From positions 1 to 6,228 of the forward strand of contig JAHHTG010000065.1 in the NCBI GenBank assembly GCA_020024765.1: DNA of 6,228 bases, in the 5' to 3' direction. The notes beneath the pieces are model-generated. The model was not told the DNA's origin. It made no database searches and was given only the letters and a program-made list of their open reading frames with translations. A program made the position numbers and the translations under genes. Shown piece after piece: positions 1-5,203 of this stretch (its first letter is position 1; each line of letters opens with the position of its first letter). Origin of the DNA: Thomasclavelia sp. (GTDB lineage Bacteria > Bacillota_I > Bacilli_A > Erysipelotrichales > Erysipelotrichaceae).

Positions 1-385
1 CAACTAATTCAAACATACGTTTTTCGATATCGTTGATGATTTCTTTACTGATATTGGTTTTAATGGTTGCATATAAACCTTGATTTAAAGAATTCGCAAT
101 CTCGATATGAGTTGCACCAAGAACATCTTGAGTAGCCTTTAAAAATAATAATAATAAACTATTTTGGTAAACCAGCCAAGCATAGTTATTGCGCAAATCT
201 AAAAATTCAATTTCATCGCCTTCATGAAGCGTACAATTAAGAGCTTCATAATGATTATTTAATTTAATTGCTAAAACTGGATATTGAAATTCGTTTCGAT
301 GATTTTGGTAGAAAATCTCGGCGTTCCATTCACTATTGATTTCCAGACTTTGCCGAGTATCTTGATTAATAATTGTAATTTGCAT
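1..385 (-). CDS. Nucleoside (uridine) kinase-like protein with TGS/ThrRS-like N-terminus, partial
   Basis: Only the first 128 codons are present; the gene runs off the left edge. The frame begins MQITIINQDTRQSLEI and contains a TGS-like segment (about residues 1-65) with the blocks VLAIKLNNHYEALN and EGDEIEFLDL. A threonyl-tRNA-synthetase-like second domain follows, with YQNSLLLLFLKA and then IEIANSLNQGLYATI near residues 95-110. This order is what I know from Bacillota proteins of about 550 residues that fuse a TGS plus tRNA-synthetase-like N-terminus to a C-terminal uridine kinase/phosphoribulokinase domain. The kinase domain and its P-loop would lie outside the window, so the function is inferred from the N-terminal half alone. 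A truncated ThrRS is the alternative, but the FLDL and QGLY blocks fit the kinase family better. The ATG at 385-383 follows an AAGAGG ribosome binding site with a 5-nt gap. It is divergent from the gene at 461. Confidence 0.72.
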   Translation of the reverse strand, partial: MQITIINQDTRQSLEINSEWNAEIFYQNHRNEFQYPVLAIKLNNHYEALNCTLHEGDEIEFLDLRNNYAWLVYQNSLLLLFLKATQDVLGATHIEIANSLNQGLYATIKTNISKEIINDIEKRMFELV

Positions 386-390
386 AAAAA

Positions 391-411
391 CCTCTTTATT
401 TGATTATATCA
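391..411 (-). promoter_or_regulatory. Extended -10 promoter and RBS of the nucleoside kinase gene
   Basis: Read on the minus strand, TGATATAAT (positions 411-403) is a perfect extended -10 box (TGnTATAAT). No good -35 lies 16-18 nt upstream, as expected for an extended -10 promoter. Transcription would begin near 396, giving a very short leader that starts almost at the AAGAGG Shine-Dalgarno (396-391). The -10 sits inside a perfect inverted repeat, TTTGAT-TAT-ATCAAA (399-413), so a regulator could bind here; that part is inference. Confidence 0.5.
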
Positions 412-460
412 AAATTTCTCAGATAGACCTATTTTGAAAAAAGCATGATAAATTAAGGAT

Positions 461-1597
461 ATGGAAATTAATCAAAAATTAAAGATTTTTAAACACACTA
501 TTGAACTTTTGAACCGAAAACAAATTCATTATGTGGTCGGGGCTTCATTGCTTTTATATCTTGATGAATTAGTTGATAATTTTAATGATGCTGATATCTT
601 AATTGATTTAAATGATATTACGAAAGTCGATGAGATTTTCAATGAGATATGTATTGAGAAAAAGAAGGGTTCTAATGATAAATTTGCGAGTGACTACTTC
701 CAAACTTATGTTGTTGATGAACTAGAATTTGATGTCATTGGTGGTTTTTGCATTGTTGATGATGGTGGTAAACATTACTTCCCAGATGTTAAAGTTGATC
801 ATTATGTTGAGTTTGATGAAATAAAGGTGCCTTTAGATAATTTGGGTAATTGGTTACTTTATTATGAATTAATGGGCCGCTTCAAAAAAGTAGAAATTAT
901 TCGTAAACATTTATCTCAAGAATTAAATGAATACTTAACTAGTGTCGCTAAACCAAATATTATCAAGTATAATTGTCGCGTAATTCCAAATATACCTTCA
1001 AGTTGTTTTATTGGTGTTAGTATCCCTAAATTACGACATATCGCAAAAAAGATTGCTAAGCATCAATTCGAGGTTTTTATGCTGATTGATAATACAGATT
1101 ATTTTGATGCGGTTTTACTTCGAGGTCTCGTTGTTGCATTTCATGAAGATGTATTAGAAAACAAACTTTTTCAAGTTGATTGTTTGTTACCATATATTAA
1201 CGATTGGGAAACTTGTGATACTATTGCGCAAGCTTTTAAATTTAAAAAAATTGAATTGATGCAAGTTTATGAATATGCTAAGAAATTAATTGATAGTCAA
1301 GATACCTATTCTATTCGTTTTGGATTAGTGCTATTGATTAAGAATTTCATGAAAGATCAATATTATGCCGATATTTTTACAGTTTTAAATCATCTTCATC
1401 ATGATGATTATTATGTTAAGATGGCTGTTGCTTGGTTGATTTCGATCATGTATGTTGAAAATCACAATTTAACATTAGCTTATCTCAAAGATAACCAGCT
1501 TGAAATCGATGTTCATAACAAAGCCATTCAAAAGATTTGTGAATCTTTGCGGGTTAAACAGTTAGATAAACAAATACTTAAACAATTACGCAAATAA
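461..1597 (+). CDS. Nucleotidyltransferase-like domain fused to AlkD-type DNA alkylation repair glycosylase
   Basis: A 378-residue protein of two parts. Residues 1 to about 152 look like a nucleotidyltransferase (NTase)-fold domain: YVVGAS (G27-A28-S29), then D43-x-D45 in FNDADILID, a third acidic residue D91 in LEFDVIGG, and a helix NWLLYYELMGRFKKVEII (130-147). Residues about 163-378 are a full AlkD-family HEAT-like glycosylase. W249 and D253 (NDWETCD), R286 (IRFGLV) and W325 (MAVAWL) match the order and nearly the spacing of W109, D113, R148 and W187 of Bacillus cereus AlkD, which excises N3- and N7-alkylpurines. The end also fits the family (NKAIQKICESLRV, 353-365). The frame is unbroken across the junction. 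The AAGG before the ATG leaves only 2 nt, so translation may be weak; the next Met is residue 138, so this start is the only sensible ATG. The glycosylase call is firm; the NTase activity and its substrate are unknown. Confidence 0.85.
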   Translation: MEINQKLKIFKHTIELLNRKQIHYVVGASLLLYLDELVDNFNDADILIDLNDITKVDEIFNEICIEKKKGSNDKFASDYFQTYVVDELEFDVIGGFCIVDDGGKHYFPDVKVDHYVEFDEIKVPLDNLGNWLLYYELMGRFKKVEIIRKHLSQELNEYLTSVAKPNIIKYNCRVIPNIPSSCFIGVSIPKLRHIAKKIAKHQFEVFMLIDNTDYFDAVLLRGLVVAFHEDVLENKLFQVDCLLPYINDWETCDTIAQAFKFKKIELMQVYEYAKKLIDSQDTYSIRFGLVLLIKNFMKDQYYADIFTVLNHLHHDDYYVKMAVAWLISIMYVENHNLTLAYLKDNQLEIDVHNKAIQKICESLRVKQLDKQILKQLRK

Positions 1598-1603
1598 AAA
1601 AGG

Positions 1604-1664
1604 TTTATTTCATAATCTTTTATATAACTTAGGCCTAACCATTGAAGATGTACAATGAAATAAA
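1604..1664. repeat. Nested inverted repeat between the alkD fusion gene and the lipoprotein gene
   Basis: A perfect 10-bp inverted repeat (TTTATTTCAT at 1604-1613, ATGAAATAAA at 1655-1664) is concentric with a perfect 10-bp palindrome, TTAGGCCTAA, at 1629-1638. The two centres are 1634 and 1633.5. A further pairing, ATCTT (1615-1619) with AAGAT (1645-1649), lies between them. The right arm ends exactly where the lipoprotein SD (GTGAGG, 1665-1670) begins. It could be an AT-rich terminator for the upstream gene, a structured 5' leader for the lipoprotein, or a protein-binding site. It lacks the U-tract of a standard terminator. Confidence 0.5.
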
Positions 1665-1678
1665 GTGAGGAAAACCAT

Positions 1679-1984
1679 ATGAAAAAGTTATTTTCTTTAT
1701 TCTTAGTGTTGACCATTTTTCTAACTTTATCAGGTTGTGGTCACAAAGATTTAAATCATTTGCCATCCTTGGAAGTCATCTCAAAAATGGATGAAGGTGA
1801 CGTTAATGGTGTTTTACCCGGTTATCAAATTGACCAACTCAATGAAAAATGGGGTATTCCAAATGATAGCGAAGTCAATGAGAGCGTTTGGAATTATGAA
1901 AATACCAGAATTATTGTGAATTATAATTGGTTAGGTGAAGTCGTTGTATGTAGTCTTGAAAAGATTGCAGATAGTGATAATTAA
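1679..1984 (+). CDS. Small putative lipoprotein of unknown function
   Basis: A 101-residue protein with a clear type II signal peptide: basic MKK, a hydrophobic stretch at residues 4-16, then the lipobox L17-S-G-C20. The mature protein would be lipid-anchored at C20 on the outer face of the membrane. The remaining 81 residues contain a G-x3-QLNEKWGIP block (47-61) and a Trp-Asn-Tyr strand region (67-80). This resembles small BamE/SmpA-like folds, where a helix with WGxP precedes a beta sheet, but I do not recognise a named family. The SD GTGAGG lies 8 nt before the ATG. The gene is 81 bp downstream of the alkD fusion with no GC-rich terminator between them, so read-through is possible; a TACAAT box at 1651-1656 could also be its own -10. 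The terminator at 2092-2137 closes the unit. Confidence 0.8.
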   Translation: MKKLFSLFLVLTIFLTLSGCGHKDLNHLPSLEVISKMDEGDVNGVLPGYQIDQLNEKWGIPNDSEVNESVWNYENTRIIVNYNWLGEVVVCSLEKIADSDN

Positions 1985-1999
1985 ATATTATCAATTGGG

Positions 2000-2071
2000 G
2001 ACACTGGGATATTAATTAATTCCGAAATAAAGTGATTGATATTGTTGGTTGTGACACTATACTATTAATTA
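2000..2071 (+). repeat. Imperfect direct repeat GACACT-N5-ATTAATTA, two copies 53 bp apart
   Basis: The 19-bp unit GACACT-N5-ATTAATTA occurs at 2000-2018 and again at 2053-2071. The fixed 6 and 8 bases are identical in both copies; the five spacer bases differ at four positions. Both copies follow a TTG-containing stretch (TTGGGGACACT and TTGTGACACT). It lies in the non-coding gap after the lipoprotein gene. It may be an old local duplication or paired protein-binding sites; AT-rich coincidence cannot be excluded for the second half. Confidence 0.45.
2036..2063 (+). promoter_or_regulatory. Sigma-A-like promoter in the lipoprotein-htpG gap
   Basis: TTGATA (2036-2041) and TATACT (2058-2063) each match the consensus at five of six positions and are 16 nt apart. 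No open reading frame follows on this strand before the terminator at 2092-2137. It is therefore either fortuitous or drives a short non-coding transcript. The -10 lies within the second copy of the direct repeat. Confidence 0.35.
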
Positions 2072-2137
2072 CACTTGCGAAAATGTAAAAGAAAAGAAGT
2101 TATAAGTCTAAGGAATTAGAACTTATAACTTCTTTTT
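2070..2137 (+). ncRNA. Candidate short RNA between promoter and terminator
   Basis: If the promoter at 2036-2063 is active, a transcript starting near 2070 would end at the terminator near 2137, giving an RNA of about 68 nt. Its 5' part can form a weak hairpin from TTACA (2069-2073) and TGTAA (2084-2088); its 3' part is the 16-bp terminator stem. The same stem would be at the 3' end of the htpG mRNA on the other strand, so the two transcripts would be complementary there. It matches no RNA family I recognise. Inference only. Confidence 0.22.
2092..2137. terminator. Bidirectional intrinsic terminator between the lipoprotein gene and htpG
   Basis: A perfect 16-bp inverted repeat (2092-2107 with 2121-2136) surrounds a 13-nt loop. 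A T-run (2133-2137) follows on the plus strand, and on the minus strand the stem leads into T-rich sequence. The stem is AT-rich, but its length compensates. It lies 17 bp beyond the htpG stop and is shared by the convergent lipoprotein and htpG units. Confidence 0.85.
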
Positions 2138-2153
2138 AATTTAATGTTTTAAC

Positions 2154-4040
2154 TTATTTAATAGCTTTAATCATTAAGTTGCTAATCATCTTTGTATAGG
2201 CAACAGGGTCTTTTAGACTGAAACCAGCAATTAGCAAGGCTTGATCATAAAGAACTTTCGCATAGTCATTGATATTTTCGTGATTGTCATAAGCGCTCTT
2301 TAAAGCTTTGAATAATTCATGGTCTGGATTAATCTCAAGGATTCGATTAGCCTTAACCATATTATCTTGTCCTTGACCAACTTCGTTTAAATATTTTTCC
2401 ATTTCTAGGGAAATATTGTCATCAGTTACAAGACATACTGGATGTGACTTTAGACGTGAAGATAGACGAACTTCTTTAACTTCACCATTTAAAGCATCTT
2501 TAATTGTTTCAAGGATATCTTTATTGGCTTTGTTTTCTTCTTCAGCTTTTGCTTTTTCATCTTCGTTATCGATGTTTAAGTCAGCTTTGTTAATAGATTT
2601 AAATTCATGTCCATCATAATCGTGTAACATTGTTGCCATAAATTCATCGACATTATCTAAGAAATAAAGTACTTCATAGCCTTCTTCAAGGATTCTTTCG
2701 ATTTGTGGCATTTCTTTAATCTTTTCAACAGATTCACCAACAGCGTAGTAGATTTCCTTTTGATCTTCCTTCATACGGCTAACATATTCTTTTAAAGAAA
2801 CATATTTGTCTTCAAAACTTGATTTAAAAATTAATAGATCAATTAAGACATCTTTATTTTGACCATAGTTTTCATAGGCACCATATTTTAATTGTTGACC
2901 AAATTCATGGAAGAACAATTCGTAGTCAGCGCGTTCATCTTTAAGCATCTTTTCAAGGGCTTGTTTGATGTGCTTATCAACAGATTTCTTAACAGCGTTC
3001 ATTTGATGATCTTGTTGAAGAATTTCACGAGAAATATTTAAACTTAAATCATTCGAATCAACTAGTCCTCTAACAAATCTAAAGTAATCACTGACGAGTT
3101 CGTTAGCTTCATCTTTGATGAAAACACCACGTGAATATAACTTTAAGCCTAGTTTATAATCGGTTGTGTAATAGTTATATGGTGCTTTTGAAGGAATATA
3201 AAGTAAAGCAGTATAAGATGTATTACCTTCAACACTATAATGTAACTTCTTTAAAGGCTTATTGTAGTCATAGTGGTTTTGCATGTAGAATTCATCATAT
3301 TCTTCATCTGTAATGTCTTTTTTATTTTTCTTCCAAAGCGGCGTCATCGAGTTAATAGTTTTATCTTCATAAGTTGTTTCAGTCTTACCTTCCTCTTTGG
3401 TTGGTTTAACCACCTCAACATTCATGATGATAGGATATCTGATGAAATCAGAATATTTCTTAACTAACATTTGGATTTCATACGAATCTAAATATTTATC
3501 ATAATCAAAATCTTCAGAACCATTCTTGATATGAAGGGTAATTTCTGTACCAGGAGTTGTTCTATTTGATTCTTTGATTTCGTAACCTTCTTCGCTTTCG
3601 CTATACCATGTATAAGCTTTAGGTTCATTAACTTTTAAAGTATCAACAGTGATTTGGTCCGCAACCATGAAGGCGCTATAGAAACCAACACCGAATTGAC
3701 CGATGATATCGACATCGCTATCTTTTTCAAGAGCAGCTTTGAATTCACCAGATCCTGATTTGGCAATGGTACCTAGATTGTTTTCAAGGTCTTCTTTGTT
3801 CATACCAATACCATTATCAGAAATCTTGATTGTACGTGCTTGTCGATCAAGTTCGATATGAATACTAGGGTTTTCCTCGCTGATTGAGGCATCAGTTAAT
3901 GCTAGATAGTGTTTCTTATCTAAAGCATCACTTGCGTTGGAAATTAATTCTCTTAAGAAAATATCTTTGTTTGTATAAATTGAATTAGCCATTAAGTCGA
4001 GTAGACGTTTGGACTCAGTCTTAAATTGTTTAATTGCCAT
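2154..4040 (-). CDS. htpG: Molecular chaperone HtpG (Hsp90 family)
   Basis: A full-length 628-residue bacterial Hsp90, a cytoplasmic ATP-dependent dimeric chaperone that helps client proteins fold and survive stress. The N-terminal GHKL ATPase domain (about 1-210) shows LRELISNASDALDK with catalytic E31 and Mg-binding N35, then DNGIGM (75-80), GTIAKSGS (90-97), GQFGVGFYS (114-122) and TPGTEITL (162-169). The middle domain (about 230-490) includes LYSRGVFI (301-308) and LNISREILQQ, whose R338 corresponds to the catalytic arginine that contacts the ATP gamma-phosphate. The C-terminal dimerisation domain (about 505-628) contains NRILEINPDHELF (566-578). No charged eukaryotic-type linker or MEEVD tail is present, as expected for bacteria. 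The start follows AAAGGAG with a rather long 13-nt spacer. It is monocistronic between two terminators, with a CIRCE operator at its promoter. Confidence 0.98.
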   Translation of the reverse strand: MAIKQFKTESKRLLDLMANSIYTNKDIFLRELISNASDALDKKHYLALTDASISEENPSIHIELDRQARTIKISDNGIGMNKEDLENNLGTIAKSGSGEFKAALEKDSDVDIIGQFGVGFYSAFMVADQITVDTLKVNEPKAYTWYSESEEGYEIKESNRTTPGTEITLHIKNGSEDFDYDKYLDSYEIQMLVKKYSDFIRYPIIMNVEVVKPTKEEGKTETTYEDKTINSMTPLWKKNKKDITDEEYDEFYMQNHYDYNKPLKKLHYSVEGNTSYTALLYIPSKAPYNYYTTDYKLGLKLYSRGVFIKDEANELVSDYFRFVRGLVDSNDLSLNISREILQQDHQMNAVKKSVDKHIKQALEKMLKDERADYELFFHEFGQQLKYGAYENYGQNKDVLIDLLIFKSSFEDKYVSLKEYVSRMKEDQKEIYYAVGESVEKIKEMPQIERILEEGYEVLYFLDNVDEFMATMLHDYDGHEFKSINKADLNIDNEDEKAKAEEENKANKDILETIKDALNGEVKEVRLSSRLKSHPVCLVTDDNISLEMEKYLNEVGQGQDNMVKANRILEINPDHELFKALKSAYDNHENINDYAKVLYDQALLIAGFSLKDPVAYTKMISNLMIKAIK

Positions 4041-4053
4041 AATTTAAATATCA

Positions 4054-4060
4054 CTCCTTT
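4054..4060 (-). promoter_or_regulatory. htpG ribosome binding site with long spacer
   Basis: AAAGGAG on the minus strand is a strong Shine-Dalgarno, but it lies 13 nt from the ATG, longer than the usual 5-9 nt. The intervening bases are AT-only after the first few, and there is no nearer ATG, GTG or TTG in frame. Its first two bases overlap the end of the CIRCE element, so an RNA hairpin formed by CIRCE would directly abut or mask this site. Confidence 0.7.
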
Positions 4061-4085
4061 AGCACTCATTATTAGAGACTGCTAA
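4059..4085. promoter_or_regulatory. CIRCE operator (HrcA binding site) of htpG
   Basis: TTAGCACTC (4059-4067), nine bases, then GACTGCTAA (4077-4085). The CIRCE consensus is TTAGCACTC-N9-GAGTGCTAA, so the left arm and spacer length are exact and the right arm differs at one base (C for G at 4079). It covers the predicted htpG start of transcription just downstream of the -10, the usual place for HrcA repression. CIRCE is the established operator of the HrcA heat-shock repressor, normally at groESL and hrcA-dnaK; here it indicates HrcA control of htpG. Confidence 0.93.
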
Positions 4086-4088
4086 TAT

Positions 4089-4117
4089 AATATAGCACTT
4101 TTTAATTTCATGTTCAA
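4089..4117 (-). promoter_or_regulatory. htpG promoter
   Basis: On the minus strand, TTGAAC (4117-4112) and TATATT (4094-4089) are separated by exactly 17 nt. Transcription would begin near 4082, inside the CIRCE element. This is a vegetative (sigma-A) promoter repressed by HrcA rather than one read by an alternative sigma factor. The -35 starts only 7 bp after the terminator of the upstream VOC gene. Confidence 0.82.
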
Positions 4118-4123
4118 CCAATA

Positions 4124-4149
4124 ATAAAAGTACCTTGCGGTACTTTTAT
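4124..4149 (-). terminator. Intrinsic terminator of the VOC gene
   Basis: An 11-bp stem (4124-4134 with 4139-4149) with a 4-nt loop and a GGTACC-containing core lies immediately after the VOC stop codon, followed on the minus strand by TTTTATTATT. It isolates the VOC transcript from htpG, whose -35 box begins 7 bp further on. Confidence 0.85.
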
Positions 4150-4151
4150 AT

Positions 4152-4601
4152 TTATAACAATTGAATTAGTTCAAGAATATTGCCATCTGGATCGAACAAA
4201 TATAAAGCCTTACTCTTACCAAAGCCATATTCTGTACTATCGAACATTTGCGGACCAGAAATGAATTTTACACCTAACCCTTTTAGACGTTCGTATTCAG
4301 CATCAATATCATCAACACCAAAGCAGAACTCCGAAATGGATGTTTTAAATAGATTTGGTTGATCAGCTTCAATTGGCTGATTGATGAAATGAATTAACTC
4401 AATAAGTGGTGCATTTTTATCAGGTGTTGCGAGATATGCTACTTCGGCATCTGAATTGGATTTGCCAAAGAGCTCATTAGTCGAATCGCCATGCATTTCC
4501 ATCTTTCCAATATACTTAAGACCTAAGATATCACGATAGAAATCAATTGAGTTTTGTAGATTGCTGACGGTAAAACCGATATGTGCTACTGTACTTAACA
4601 T
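4152..4601 (-). CDS. VOC (glyoxalase/bleomycin resistance/dioxygenase fold) family protein
   Basis: A 149-residue protein with the two beta-alpha-beta-beta-beta modules of the vicinal oxygen chelate fold. Module 1 opens AHIGFTVSNLQNSIDFYRDILGLKY (6-30) and ends with APLIELIHF (64-72). Module 2 opens SEFCFGVDDIDAEYERL (90-106) and ends ALYLFDPDGNILELIQ (132-147). Likely metal ligands by alignment are H7, E68, a glutamate at 91 where many members have His, and E144. Members include glyoxalase I, methylmalonyl-CoA epimerase, extradiol dioxygenases and antibiotic-binding proteins; sequence alone does not decide between them. I chose the ATG at 4601 because a perfect AAGGAGG lies 6 nt upstream and family homology begins there. 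An in-frame upstream ATG at 4661 would only add 20 unrelated residues. It is monocistronic, with its own promoter and terminator. Confidence 0.92.
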   Translation of the reverse strand: MLSTVAHIGFTVSNLQNSIDFYRDILGLKYIGKMEMHGDSTNELFGKSNSDAEVAYLATPDKNAPLIELIHFINQPIEADQPNLFKTSISEFCFGVDDIDAEYERLKGLGVKFISGPQMFDSTEYGFGKSKALYLFDPDGNILELIQLL

Positions 4602-4607
4602 AAGTTG

Positions 4608-4614
4608 CCTCCTT
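4608..4614 (-). promoter_or_regulatory. Ribosome binding site that fixes the VOC start
   Basis: AAGGAGG on the minus strand, 6 nt from the ATG at 4601. It is the best Shine-Dalgarno in the window and excludes the longer in-frame start at 4661. Confidence 0.85.
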
Positions 4615-4629
4615 GAATAATAACTTAAA

Positions 4630-4657
4630 ATTATAAAAGAAATATATTTTATTACAA
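4630..4657 (-). promoter_or_regulatory. Promoter of the VOC gene
   Basis: On the minus strand, TTGTAA (4657-4652) and a perfect TATAAT (4635-4630) are 16 nt apart. Initiation near 4623 gives a leader of about 20 nt containing the SD. A start of transcription here also excludes the longer open frame beginning at 4661. Confidence 0.62.
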
Positions 4658-4675
4658 GCAAAATGCACTTAGACT

Positions 4676-4706
4676 TTGTATCTACATCTGAATGTGGTAT
4701 TCTAAT
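4676..4706 (+). promoter_or_regulatory. Possible promoter of ppiB
   Basis: TTGTAT (4676-4681) is followed after 16 nt by TATTCT (4698-4703), or after 19 nt by TCTAAT (4701-4706). It sits just upstream of the ppiB SD (AGAGG, 4713-4717) and is back to back with the VOC promoter. It is the best match in the gap but only moderate. Confidence 0.4.
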
Positions 4707-4726
4707 TTACATAGAGGTAAAAAAAT

Positions 4727-5179
4727 ATGCAAGAATTTAATGCAAAAGAAATTATTAAAGGTAAAATCACAATGGCAAATGGTGCTGAAATTCCATTTGA
4801 ATTATATCCTGAATGTGCTCCTAATACGGTGGCAAACTTTGTAAAACTTGTTGAAAGTAAGTTCTATGATGGTTTAACATTCCATCGCGTTATTCCTGGT
4901 TTCGTTTCTCAAGGTGGATGCCCAAGAGGGGATGGGACTGGTGAATTAAGTTATACAATTAAATGTGAAACAGTTGGCAATCCACTAAAACATATTCCTG
5001 GTGCGATTTCAATGGCACATCGTGGTAAAGACACTGGTAGTTGCCAATTTTTCATTTGTCATGAAGCACAACCACATTTAGATGGTGTTCATACAGTATT
5101 TGGACAAGTGACTGATAATATGGGTGCAGTTCGTCATATGTACAATGGCGATAAGATTGAAAAGATAGAAATTCTTTAG
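4727..5179 (+). CDS. ppiB: Cyclophilin-type peptidyl-prolyl cis-trans isomerase
   Basis: A 150-residue single-domain cyclophilin without a signal peptide, so cytoplasmic. It catalyses cis-trans isomerisation of Xaa-Pro bonds during folding. The sequence closely resembles Bacillus PpiB as I remember it. Family blocks are ELYPECAPNTVANFVKLV (25-42), FYDGLTFHRVIPGFVSQGG (46-64) with the catalytic arginine R54 and with F59 and Q62, SMAHRGKDTGSCQFFI (95-110), and PHLDGVHTVFGQV (116-128). Position 117 is His where human cyclophilin A has the cyclosporin-binding Trp, as is common in bacteria, so cyclosporin binding should be weak. The AGAGG SD is 9 nt before the ATG; an in-frame ATG at residue 16 would cut into the first strand. 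A short gap to the YitT-family gene suggests co-transcription. Confidence 0.96.
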   Translation: MQEFNAKEIIKGKITMANGAEIPFELYPECAPNTVANFVKLVESKFYDGLTFHRVIPGFVSQGGCPRGDGTGELSYTIKCETVGNPLKHIPGAISMAHRGKDTGSCQFFICHEAQPHLDGVHTVFGQVTDNMGAVRHMYNGDKIEKIEIL

Positions 5180-5182
5180 GAG

Positions 5183-5203
5183 AGATGCTTAGCATCTACT
5201 TTT
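5183..5203 (+). other. Small hairpin in the ppiB-yitT gap
   Basis: AGATGC (5183-5188), loop TTA, GCATCT (5192-5197), then ACTTTT. A 6-bp stem with a short U-tract is at best a weak terminator or attenuator between ppiB and the next gene. The left arm contains the ATG of the possible leader frame at 5185, so folding would hide that start codon. Confidence 0.4.

Noticed and set aside
434..460. TTGAAA at 434-439 as a -35 box for the alkD fusion gene
   Set aside because: A correctly spaced -10 would fall on the start codon itself; no convincing promoter for this gene could be identified in the 75-bp gap.
461..1597. Reading the alkD fusion gene as part of a HEPN/MNT toxin-antitoxin pair
   Set aside because: No HEPN-like or other toxin frame lies on either side; the neighbours are a divergent nucleoside kinase and a lipoprotein.
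1528..1716. A 62-codon open frame on the minus strand across the alkD end and the lipoprotein start
   Set aside because: It is antisense to two well-supported genes, runs across the inverted repeat, and shows no family motif.
1991..2010. TTGGGGACACTGGGAT, which recalls the GGGGACACT ends of some REP-like or insertion elements
   Set aside because: No inverted partner (AGTGTCCCC) and no transposase remnant is found nearby, so a mobile-element end cannot be supported.
2069..2088. TTACA-N10-TGTAA, which looks like a BlaI/CopY-type operator
   Set aside because: The known operators have half-sites much closer together (TACA-N2-TGTA), and no target gene follows.
2416..3467. Several 60-67 codon open frames on the plus strand inside htpG
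   Set aside because: They are antisense to conserved HtpG coding sequence, have low-complexity or odd composition and no recognisable motifs.
4180..4362. A 60-codon open frame on the plus strand inside the VOC gene
   Set aside because: Antisense to conserved VOC motifs, including the metal-ligand region; no family similarity.
4602..4661. An upstream in-frame ATG that would add 20 residues to the VOC protein
   Set aside because: The added residues have no family similarity, the predicted -10 box (4630-4635) lies inside the extension, and the ATG at 4601 has a perfect AAGGAGG.
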